From Aurantiochytrium sp. KH105 (taxonomy: Eukaryota; Sar; Bigyra; Thraustochytrida; Thraustochytriidae): 64,000 bases of DNA. A program made the translations under genes and the position numbers. The notes beneath the pieces were generated by a model that ran no database searches, was not told where the DNA came from, and saw only the letters and a list, made by a program, of their open reading frames with translations. The stretch's first letter is position 1. Each line of letters opens with the position of its first letter. Shown here in pieces: positions 19,302 to 27,157 of this stretch. The stretch is from assembly GCA_003116975.1 (NCBI GenBank), contig BGKB01000100.1:124001-188000 (forward strand), read 5' to 3'.

Positions 19302-20831
19302 ATGGGACGAACTCGTGCGCGAAGGGCCTCCACCGGCACCGCTCTCTTGCTGCAAAGCCGCCAAAGGGAAAGGATGGCGTTGCAAAACCATAACCCGTTC
19401 AGAGTTCTTCAATCTCCGGACAAGGCCAGATGCTCGAAAACTCGAGTCGCAAAAACCCGTAAAGCTAAAGCGAGAAAGACGCTGGCTGCCGCCGCGCGCC
19501 ACGCCGAGGCGATGGCGCAAGAAACAAGCGACATCGACGCTGGCGAAGACGACTATGACTCGGTGCAAGTCAAGTTTGCGGCTCTCAAGCGAGCCGTCCA
19601 AGCTCAAGTCTCTGCATGGCGCGAGCAAAGTGCTCTTGCGCGACTCGCAGCACTAAAGTCTCTCTCTGAATTCTCGCGCAGCCTCGTAGAGCGCGTGCGT
19701 GCTCGTGCCGACAAACTTGCGGAGCCCCTTCGCCGCCCTAGTGCCGTCTCGCTGCTCAAAACGCAGGTCACTGACCTTCAGACTAGACTTGAAAAGCTCG
19801 AGGACCTCGTCCGCGCCAATTCTGCGGCGACAAACTCCGCAGTAGCAAACCAAGCAGCCTCGCGCTTTCCGTCGGCCCTGCCACATCAGCCCCCTGCTCG
19901 CGCTTCTTTAGCCTCCAACGCCTCGTCCATCTCTGCCTCTGCCTCTGCCACCTCATCATCGCATTCTCTCAACCAGGACCCGGCTTATGCCAAGTATCGT
20001 CGCATGCTCAGCTTCGGTGTACCCAGATCCGCTGTTGACCAAGCAATGACCAAGGATGGAGTTGACCCGAGGGGTCTTGATGCAGCAGCAGCAGCGGCAG
20101 CACCAGGAGGAGATGCTGCCACCAAGTCTGGCATGTCTACGGCAGGCCTACCAAAGAGAGCCCCTGCATTTTCCGCAAGCGCACTCCAACAAGTGCGCCT
20201 GCGGACTGCCAAAGCCTCCGCTAACGACAAAAGCAGCGCCAAGACGCCTCAGCGCACGAGTCGAGGCGTTATCACGCTCCAGGATCTTCAGGGCGTCAAG
20301 CTCAAGTCCACGCCGCTAAAGAAAGCTTCGTCTTCGTCTTCGTCTTCCCTCGCTGCCAAAACGCCACAACGCGCAGCCCGTGGCGTCGTTACGCTTGCAG
20401 ATTTGCAGGGTGTCAAGCTACGCGCCACGCCGCAACGGTCCAAAGCCCCGCCCCGAGCACGCGGCAACACACCCGGTGCGATTCTCTCCCTCGAGCAATT
20501 GCAGCAGGTCAAGCTCAGACCTAGCACACCCTCTGTTGTTGACAAGGAAAACTGCAAGAACTCGAGCAACAAGAAAGTCAGCTTTCGCCTTCGTAAGACC
20601 ACAATTGATCGTTCTCCGGGAGGCACGCCTTCGAAAGCCATGCAATCTCGTCCTGGTGGATCTCGTCATGTCTTGCGGACACCACTTCAGGAGCGTAGTC
20701 CCTCCCGTGCCAGATCGGATGGCGAGTTTCTCGAGCTCGCCTTGCGTCGCAAGTTTGCAAGCCTTCATGCTATGCGTCAAAGCAGCCCGCAGCAGTGGTC
20801 GCCGGGAACAAACTCTAGCTTTCTCGTCTAA
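19302..20831 (+). CDS. Protein with a GVP module and four WH2-like motifs (putative actin-binding)
   Basis: 509 residues. A basic N-terminus is followed by a helical region (about 85-172). Next comes a module at 228-259 (AYAKYRRMLSFGVPRSAVDQ, then MTKDGVDP) resembling the short conserved segment of the WASH-complex subunit CCDC53/WASHC3. The C-terminal half holds four repeats of the form LxxLQxVKLRxT: about 290-303, 323-339, 362-377 and 393-409. These look like the LKK-containing half of WH2 actin-binding motifs. KTPQR sequences recur between them, giving probable CDK sites. The tail is basic with more SP/TP sites. A role in actin nucleation is inference from these motifs; a mitotic scaffold is an alternative given the many CDK-type sites. 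An alternative ATG at 19374 would shorten the protein by 24 residues. Confidence 0.8.
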   Translation: MGRTRARRASTGTALLLQSRQRERMALQNHNPFRVLQSPDKARCSKTRVAKTRKAKARKTLAAAARHAEAMAQETSDIDAGEDDYDSVQVKFAALKRAVQAQVSAWREQSALARLAALKSLSEFSRSLVERVRARADKLAEPLRRPSAVSLLKTQVTDLQTRLEKLEDLVRANSAATNSAVANQAASRFPSALPHQPPARASLASNASSISASASATSSSHSLNQDPAYAKYRRMLSFGVPRSAVDQAMTKDGVDPRGLDAAAAAAAPGGDAATKSGMSTAGLPKRAPAFSASALQQVRLRTAKASANDKSSAKTPQRTSRGVITLQDLQGVKLKSTPLKKASSSSSSSLAAKTPQRAARGVVTLADLQGVKLRATPQRSKAPPRARGNTPGAILSLEQLQQVKLRPSTPSVVDKENCKNSSNKKVSFRLRKTTIDRSPGGTPSKAMQSRPGGSRHVLRTPLQERSPSRARSDGEFLELALRRKFASLHAMRQSSPQQWSPGTNSSFLV

Positions 20832-21290
20832 AAGAAAGGGGCCATGTTTTATGTCTGATCATCATCTTCGTAACACCAGAATCTTCTTGTTTTATGTACC
20901 AGCATTGAGCCTGAGCCCGATACCTTGCTGCGGTCTCGAAGAATCTTTGTTTGCTACGTACTAAGCCTACTTGGTAGTACAGGTTAGGTTAGTAAGTTGA
21001 CAAGACGTAGGCCTATAGTAGTGAGACAACTCGGCCAACAGATCAAGCCGCAGACAGCCAAGGAGCGTGCACGTGCGCGCGAGAGTCTTTCAGTCGCAGG
21101 CTGACACGACGCGCAGAGCGAAGCGCGCCCTCGATTCCCCCTCTTCTTTTGCCCTTGGCCCTTTGCCAGACCGAACGAACTTTTTGCCTGCAGCTGCTTG
21201 CTGCCGCACGTGATCAAGACGTTAGTCTGCTCCAAAATAGCATCAGCAACAAAAGCAGAAGCAGGAGCAAGCAGCCGAAGCAGCAGCGCT
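20832..21290. promoter_or_regulatory. Promoter region of the UDP-glucuronate decarboxylase gene
   Basis: 459 bp between two plus-strand genes. It contains a TAGGCCTA octamer at 21008-21015 preceded by GACG, a short TTAGG-like duplicate (about 20981-20993), and an AGC-rich leader just before the ATG. No gene is seen; a frame from a CTG at 21198 extends the downstream protein but lacks conservation. Confidence 0.5.
21008..21015. promoter_or_regulatory. TAGGCCTA octamer
   Basis: Palindromic octamer 276 bp upstream of the UDP-glucuronate decarboxylase ATG, in the context GACGTAGGCCTA. The same 12 bases occur upstream of the CCA-adding enzyme gene at 45578-45589. Function inferred only from recurrence. 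Confidence 0.3.
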
Positions 21291-22331
21291 ATGGCCACGG
21301 GTACGGTCAGCGCGCCGGCAGAGTTCCAGCGCGTGCTCGTCACGGGCGGGGCCGGTTTTCTTGGCTCGCATCTGTGCAGACGACTTGTAGCGGAGGGCCA
21401 CGAAGTCATCTGTCTCGACAACTTCTTTACGAGCCAACGCATCAACATTGCAGATCTTCTCGACAAACCCAATTTTGAGCTCGTTCGGCATGATGTGACG
21501 GAGCCCTTTCACGCAGAAGTGGATCAGATCTACAACCTAGCATGCCCAGCGTCACCCGTTCATTATCAGTACAACCCAATCAAGACCATGAAGACGAGCT
21601 TTATGGGCAGCATGAACCTGCTAGGCCTTGCAAAACGAACAAAGTCCCGCATTCTCCAAGCGTCGACCAGCGAAGTGTACGGCGACCCTAACGTGAGTCC
21701 GCAACCTGAAGAGTACTGGGGCCACGTCAATCCAAATGGAGTACGCTCCTGCTACGACGAGGGCAAGCGGGCGGCCGAAACGCTCTTTTTCGATTACTAC
21801 CGCCAGAACAATGTTGACATCCGGGTCCTCCGTATCTTCAATACCTTTGGCCCTGGCATGCATCCGTACGATGGCCGCGTCGTGTCGAACTTCATCATGC
21901 AAGCCTTGCAGGGCCGTGATATCACCATTTACGGCGACGGCAGTCAGACGCGCTCCTTTTGCTTTGTCGATGACCTCATCGAGGGCATGGTGCGCTTCAT
22001 GAACCAGGAGGAAACCGTTGGCCCGGTAAATCTGGGTAACCCTTGCGAGTTCACCATCAAAGAGCTTGCCGAGCTGGTCGTGGAGCTCACTGGATCAACG
22101 AGCAAGATCATCTACATGCCACTTCCTAACGATGACCCCAAGCAGCGTCGTCCGGACATTACAAAGGCAAAGAAGTATCTTCAAAATTGGGAGCCTCAGG
22201 TGCAACTTCGTGACGGTTTGCAAAAGACCATTGAGTACTTTAAAAATCTCGACATGCGCCGCTACAAGGACCCAACAAAGCACACGGCTCACGCGAACTC
22301 GGAGAAGCTGCTTTCCACCGACGCAAACTAG
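21291..22331 (+). CDS. UXS1: UDP-glucuronate decarboxylase (UDP-xylose synthase)
   Basis: Short-chain dehydrogenase-type enzyme converting UDP-glucuronate to UDP-xylose with bound NAD. The protein has 346 residues from the ATG at 21291. It shows the Rossmann loop GGAGFLG (19-25), LDNFFTS, the family segment [28 protein letters not shown], the catalytic pair Tyr155/Lys159 ([11 protein letters not shown]), and [10 protein letters not shown] plus [16 protein letters not shown]. All of these are standard for UXS. There is no transmembrane anchor or signal peptide, so it resembles the soluble plant UXS isoforms rather than the Golgi type II forms. The frame runs upstream to 21198 without conservation. 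The product would supply xylose for glycans or the extracellular wall scales of this type of protist, which is inference. Confidence 0.95.
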   Translation: MATGTVSAPAEFQRVLVTGGAGFLGSHLCRRLVAEGHEVICLDNFFTSQRINIADLLDKPNFELVRHDVTEPFHAEVDQIYNLACPASPVHYQYNPIKTMKTSFMGSMNLLGLAKRTKSRILQASTSEVYGDPNVSPQPEEYWGHVNPNGVRSCYDEGKRAAETLFFDYYRQNNVDIRVLRIFNTFGPGMHPYDGRVVSNFIMQALQGRDITIYGDGSQTRSFCFVDDLIEGMVRFMNQEETVGPVNLGNPCEFTIKELAELVVELTGSTSKIIYMPLPNDDPKQRRPDITKAKKYLQNWEPQVQLRDGLQKTIEYFKNLDMRRYKDPTKHTAHANSEKLLSTDAN

Positions 22332-22488
22332 CAGTTAGAAAAGAGAAAGAAGAAAGATAAAATTAGCAGCTGACAACGCGCTCCTATTTAGGCTACAGCT
22401 CAGTGCAATGCAATGAAATGCATTTCGAGGCAAGGCAAGGCAGTCAGTCACCATGCCAGTGGCGACCGAAGTGGGATGGGATGATCTC

Positions 22489-24561
22489 TCACTGATGGCT
22501 ATCGTCATCGGATTCTTCTTCGGCATCCGAAGCATTGGCGTTCAACTGCCGAAGACTTGCAGACGAGGCCGAACGCGTCTTACCAATTTGCTGCTGAAGA
22601 AAAACGAGGGTAGTGAGCGTCGCAAAGTCTTGAACAGCACTAATGTCCTGCGTCGTGAACGCATCACCAGCGACGCGTCCATTGGGCGAAAGCTTATTCA
22701 CAACCACTACGGTGGCCACAACTTCTTGCCGCATGAGAATCGGGTACACAACGAGAGAGCGCACACCGTTTGACCCAATGCCATCGACGAGCGCGTCAAA
22801 GCGCACGTCCTTTTCCACTTCTTGCACCACCTGCATCGTTTTGTCCAGAATTACGCTACCCACAATCCCCGTATCCATGGGAAACCTTCCCATCCACAGA
22901 TTCGAACCGTTTGGCTGAGGCCTTCGCGCTCCCGTGCGTTCGCGATAAGCGATCAACTCTTCACGCTGACGATCTACGACATAGATTTCCGCGCGTTCGG
23001 CGCCTACAATCATGCGCAATCTTGATTTGAGGGTTTGCACAAGCGTTTCAAACTTGGTCTCCACAAGCAGTCCCTTCATAAAGTCAATGGCTGCGTCGAA
23101 TCGCTGCCTTGATTTTCGCGCACCCACCTTTTGATCGAGATGTGCAGCCTTGAGTTTCTCCTTTTGGTCTGCAAGGGCCTTTTCGTTGGATGCCACTCGC
23201 TCGCGAATCGCGCCCAAACTATCCTCTGCTTCCTTGAGATTGGTTTGCGATATGTGCAGCTCTCGCTGAGCCTGCAGCAAGTGTTCTCGAAGACGGTCCT
23301 TCTCGTTTTGTTCACGCACGACTTGATTTTCCAGTGCAGTCAGCTTTTCTCGCAGCTTAAAGGCTTCTCGCTCGGCAGAGCCAATCGATGCATTGCCCTG
23401 ATGATGTGAGTGAGTTGGGGAACTAGCTTGCTTTGTATGCTCAGCTTCTTGGGAATGACGAAAGTCGAGCAGGCCCTCCTGGTCCTCGTCCTCTTCCTCC
23501 TCGCCCTCATTATTATCCTGTCGTTTTCGCTCGTCCTTACTCCTCCGAAGTGCGGCTGGCGTCGAGCTAGTGCCCACAAATCCATTTACAGTCGGAGGCG
23601 GGGGTTTGGAAAATGTGTTTTGCTTGGTAAGGGGCGCGAGCGCGCCGGAAGACTGCTGCCTTTGTCCGCTGGCATCTGCGAGAGCTCGAGAATTCCGCAG
23701 CGCAGGTGGCGGAACTCGAGGGGGAGGAGGCTTCTTCTTAATAGGCGAATGGCTCAAAGAGTGCCGCTCGTTATAGAATCCTGGGGCTTTGATTTGATTT
23801 GCGCCGAGTTGAGACTCCGAGTTCCGCCGCGGGAGATTTCGAGATCGGGTGGCATCCCGCGATTCTGCGGGCGGATCTTGAGACGGCGGAAGCTGAGGCG
23901 GCGGCGGAAGCTGCTTACGGCCACGGTTGCGACCATCTGGCGAGGAAGACGCGTCTTGAAGCCCTCGCATTAACTGTCTGGCCTGATCGAGTCCAGCGCG
24001 TGCCTCCTCGACAATCATGCTCGAGTCCGAGTCTTGCCGATTCGGACGCCGGGAGGCGGGCGGGCGATCCTGCGACAGCCGTATCGTCGCTGGACCTACC
24101 GATGGTGTTCGCTGCAGCATCGAGGTCTGGGAATCGGATCGGTCGCGTAGTGCAGGGGCCAAAGATGAGGCCGAAGATGTTCGCGAAGGTGGTGGTGGAA
24201 TGATGGAGCGTGTTGATGACGACGCCATGGAACGAAACGATTCGCCGCGCCGATGATGCAGGAGTTTGAGTTGATCTTGCATCAGCGAAAGCACGACCGC
24301 GGGATTTGCGTCCAGACTCTTACGTTGTCTCTGACTTTCAATTCGCTTGAAGAATTGGTATGCTTCCTTGACGGAGACCTCACCCATGGCAATCTTGTGC
24401 TCGTCGAGAAGCGACTGAAAGGCTGTCATATTTATACTTCCTGCACGTCGCAAATGTCCTGGTGCTGGTCCGGGAGGGGCTGGTAAGACACCTTTTCCAG
24501 CCTTGGTTCCTGTCAATGCCGGGCGCGCCGCGGGTGGCGCTTGTTGCGGCGGTCGAAGCAT
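22489..24561 (-). CDS. GAF-domain protein with proline-rich region and coiled coil
   Basis: 690 residues from the first ATG at 24561; the frame is open to a TTG at 24648. The N-terminal half is disordered with many polyproline stretches (KKKPPPPRVPPP, KQLPPPPQLPP), possible SH3/profilin/EVH1 ligands, and many SR/RS sites. A highly acidic patch (NNEGEEEEDEDQEG) precedes a coiled coil (about 405-485). A GAF domain occupies 488-662, with GAERAEIYVVDRQREEL, WMGRFPMDTGIVGSVI, RSLVVYPILMRQEVVATVVVVNK and a last helix. GAF domains bind cyclic nucleotides or other small molecules, but no cNMP-binding signature (NKFDE) is seen. There is no catalytic domain, so a sensor or adaptor is likely. The ATG is preceded by a possible 57-nt leader intron. 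Confidence 0.85.
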   Translation of the reverse strand: MLRPPQQAPPAARPALTGTKAGKGVLPAPPGPAPGHLRRAGSINMTAFQSLLDEHKIAMGEVSVKEAYQFFKRIESQRQRKSLDANPAVVLSLMQDQLKLLHHRRGESFRSMASSSTRSIIPPPPSRTSSASSLAPALRDRSDSQTSMLQRTPSVGPATIRLSQDRPPASRRPNRQDSDSSMIVEEARAGLDQARQLMRGLQDASSSPDGRNRGRKQLPPPPQLPPSQDPPAESRDATRSRNLPRRNSESQLGANQIKAPGFYNERHSLSHSPIKKKPPPPRVPPPALRNSRALADASGQRQQSSGALAPLTKQNTFSKPPPPTVNGFVGTSSTPAALRRSKDERKRQDNNEGEEEEDEDQEGLLDFRHSQEAEHTKQASSPTHSHHQGNASIGSAEREAFKLREKLTALENQVVREQNEKDRLREHLLQAQRELHISQTNLKEAEDSLGAIRERVASNEKALADQKEKLKAAHLDQKVGARKSRQRFDAAIDFMKGLLVETKFETLVQTLKSRLRMIVGAERAEIYVVDRQREELIAYRERTGARRPQPNGSNLWMGRFPMDTGIVGSVILDKTMQVVQEVEKDVRFDALVDGIGSNGVRSLVVYPILMRQEVVATVVVVNKLSPNGRVAGDAFTTQDISAVQDFATLTTLVFLQQQIGKTRSASSASLRQLNANASDAEEESDDDSHQ

Positions 24562-25817
24562 CTTGCTCGCTGAGTGGACTTTTTGGCGCAAAATGTGTCG
24601 AGCCAGAGGTTTGTTCCCGTACGTACCTCTTGACACAGAGCTCTGCAAGCGAGCGAGCGACTAGGCAAGTGAGTATGCGATTGCGAACGCCCAGGCCGCT
24701 CGCGCAAACTTTCGTCACGCCCAGCAAGACTTTTCGGGGTTCTGACCCTCTTTCCCGTCTTTACGAAAGGCAGTTCTCGATCGCCGGATATGACTCGGCA
24801 CGCGTGGCTGTGTGCGCGCGCGTGCGTGTATGCATATATCTAAGTGTGTGTTCATCCGGCGCAAGTGAACTTGGCTACGTAGTGTAGTTCTCCGGAACAA
24901 ATTGTGAAGTCTCACCGCCGCGGCGATTTGGTGAGAGAACGGATCTCTGCGCAACCCCCCAAAATTATTTTCTTTAATTTCTTTCTTTCTTTCCCGAGGC
25001 TCTTGCGAGGCTCTTTCTCTTTCTCTCACGATTCCCGGCGACGCGCCAATTCGCTTCACTGCAACCTCATTGGCAGCTCGTCATCGTCAACCTCACACCT
25101 TACAGCGTGTGGCATCATGCGATGGGGCAAACCTAATTTTTTCACACAACAGCGTGGCCAACGCCACAAGATTTCATCTCTAACCTGTGTCAGAAAGCCG
25201 CGCACACAATCCGTGGGCGGGTGAATTGACCGACCTACAAGTGCGCGAGCGATGATCGTAATGATGCTGGCAGTCCGGCTTTTTCTCGATCGTGGCCAAA
25301 CGCTAAAGAAACAAGGTGTTTGCACGCATCGTATTCTCGGAATGGACGCTCCACTCACAGAATCCATCTTGCCGTGAATTCATTCACTCTGTGCACATCA
25401 TGACAGTCGGTGTGGACGATAGATAGGCCTGGGCCTACTGATGTTCGCACTTGATGTGACAGTGACTCCATCTCGAGAACCTCAACCGAGAAAGGCAGTA
25501 CAATAAAGAAGAAATTGGAGACGCGGGTGTGCGCGGCGAGCAGTAGGTAGGGCCTATGTCGTCCTACTGTATGGTCCTTTTGGGGGCTGACACGTGCAGA
25601 GTCCGCTACCGCAAAATAGAAACTCAACAGCGCGTTGAGCAAAGTCGCTCGGGCAGGCCTGCTGGCGCGGCGCGGCGCGGCGTGGGAGGGGCGGAGTAAG
25701 GCCGAAGCTCGTACGGACCGCGGCGCCGAGACTAGAAGAAGCGGCGTAGCCGCGCTGCTCGAGGAAAAGCTTGCGGCGAGGCATCGCGGCCTGCTGGGAT
25801 TGTCGATCGTGGCCACG
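24562..25817. promoter_or_regulatory. Divergent spacer between the GAF and RING-LON genes
   Basis: 1256 bp holding two promoters. It contains a short GCGA run (about 24648-24661), TTTC tracts (24978-24990), TAGGCCTG GGCCTA (25425-25440), a TAGGGCCTA variant (about 25547-25555) and a GC-rich end with GGCGC units (about 25668-25680). The frame of the downstream gene is open to 25635, but the extra 61 residues are Arg/Ala-rich and probably leader. No gene is seen. Confidence 0.5.
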
Positions 25818-26879
25818 ATGGTGATCAACCCGGGCGAGGGGGCCAACGCAGGCAATCTAGACCCAGTCGCCAACGACGAAGGGCCCACGCAGGAGTATTC
25901 CGAGTGCCCAATCTGCCTCGAAATCGCGTATGCGCCGACGACGACTCGCTGCGGCCATACGTTCTGCCTGGATTGTCTTGCGAGACATGTACAAACACAT
26001 TCGGCGACCTGCCCCTATTGCCGCGCTGATATTGAAACCGAGTTTACAGTAAATGAAGATCTACTGGAAAATATCGAGCGCAACTTTCCCGACAGAGTCA
26101 ACGCACACAATGCAAACCGTCGGCAAAATACGGAAGGATCTCTGCCATGCAAGATGGTCGACAAATTCATGCTGCCTGGGGAGACTCTCGATGAAAACAC
26201 CTTCGATCCTGCATTCGAGGCGATTGTGCGAACGAGGGGAGGCAATAGGAATCCAAGGTGCGTCCTTGTGCCCAGAAATAATCAGGAGGGACCCCTTTGG
26301 TTTGGGGTTGAGGTCGAAATCGAAACCGCGGAGCGCAGGCCGGATGGCCAGTTCTTTCTGAGGTTCCGAGGATGTCGCGTTGTTCACCTGGAGCAGTCAC
26401 CAAACCTCGCGCAAGGCGGCCTGGAGACACGCACGGTACAATTTATCGAGCCTGATGCTGGCACCGATCGATTTCTCCCTCAAGTGCAGGCGCAGCTTAG
26501 GCAAGTGTGCAGTCTGTATAGAATCTGGGATAAATTGATGATGAAAAGGCCGAACATCGCTGAACGCGAACCACTCGTACTTCCCCAAGCGCTCCCAGGC
26601 GCAATTGCCATGTGGATTGCGCTGCAACTTTCTCGCAGCGGTCATGAGGACATTCCGGAGATTCGCCCACAGATGTTGGCCGCGACGACCTTGGAGGAGT
26701 ATTTGAATATAGTGCAAAAGTCGCTTGAGCACGCGATTGATCCGAGCTGGCTGGGCGGACTCAAACGGCGACTCTTTTCTTCGCTGGGGTTCGCGTGGAA
26801 CTTCCTCCAACTTAAGATTCAGAGCTGGGTGGGCCAAGATGACCAACCACAAGGCCTTTACAGGTTCCGACTCGAGTGA
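25818..26879 (+). CDS. RING finger protein with LON substrate-binding-like domain (E3 ubiquitin ligase)
   Basis: Probable ubiquitin ligase of the LONRF type. 353 residues from the ATG at 25818. A C3HC4 RING occupies 30-68 with all eight ligands: Cys30, Cys33, Cys45, His47, Cys50, Cys53, Cys65, Cys68 (CPICLE...RCGHTFCLDCL...CPYCR). From about 115 to 215 it resembles the N-terminal LON domain: KFMLPGETLDENTFDPAFEA, RCVLVPRNNQEGPLWFGVEV, ERRPDGQFFLRFRGCRVVHL. LON domains in ligases are thought to bind substrate. The C-terminal 140 residues are helical (ALPGAIAMWIALQLSRS). Compared with animal LONRF proteins it lacks TPR repeats. The frame stays open upstream to an ATG at 25635, which would add 61 Arg/Ala-rich residues; that start cannot be excluded. 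Confidence 0.85.
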   Translation: MVINPGEGANAGNLDPVANDEGPTQEYSECPICLEIAYAPTTTRCGHTFCLDCLARHVQTHSATCPYCRADIETEFTVNEDLLENIERNFPDRVNAHNANRRQNTEGSLPCKMVDKFMLPGETLDENTFDPAFEAIVRTRGGNRNPRCVLVPRNNQEGPLWFGVEVEIETAERRPDGQFFLRFRGCRVVHLEQSPNLAQGGLETRTVQFIEPDAGTDRFLPQVQAQLRQVCSLYRIWDKLMMKRPNIAEREPLVLPQALPGAIAMWIALQLSRSGHEDIPEIRPQMLAATTLEEYLNIVQKSLEHAIDPSWLGGLKRRLFSSLGFAWNFLQLKIQSWVGQDDQPQGLYRFRLE

Positions 26880-27157
26880 GGCTGCCATTGCGCATAGAGA
26901 TGACTCTTTTAATTTTAAACAAAAGACCAGTAGGGGAATCTTTGTGCCCAGAGATGCTGTTGACACCACTTGAAATGAACTACTCCTTCATGCACACGTA
27001 TAAAGAGACTTTCTAAAAAGTAAAGAATAGATTTAATGGCCTACCCCAGGGGACGCATGAATTGCTCTTCTGCGTCTTCGGCACCGCAACAAGAACAGAG
27101 CCCTTGACAGGGTCGCTGAGAAGAGTCGAGTAAAGAAAGAAGAAGGCAACTTGTGAT

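Noticed and set aside
20978-20996. Telomere-like GGTTAGGTTAG
   Set aside because: Only two units inside an ordinary promoter spacer; not a telomere or interstitial telomeric array.
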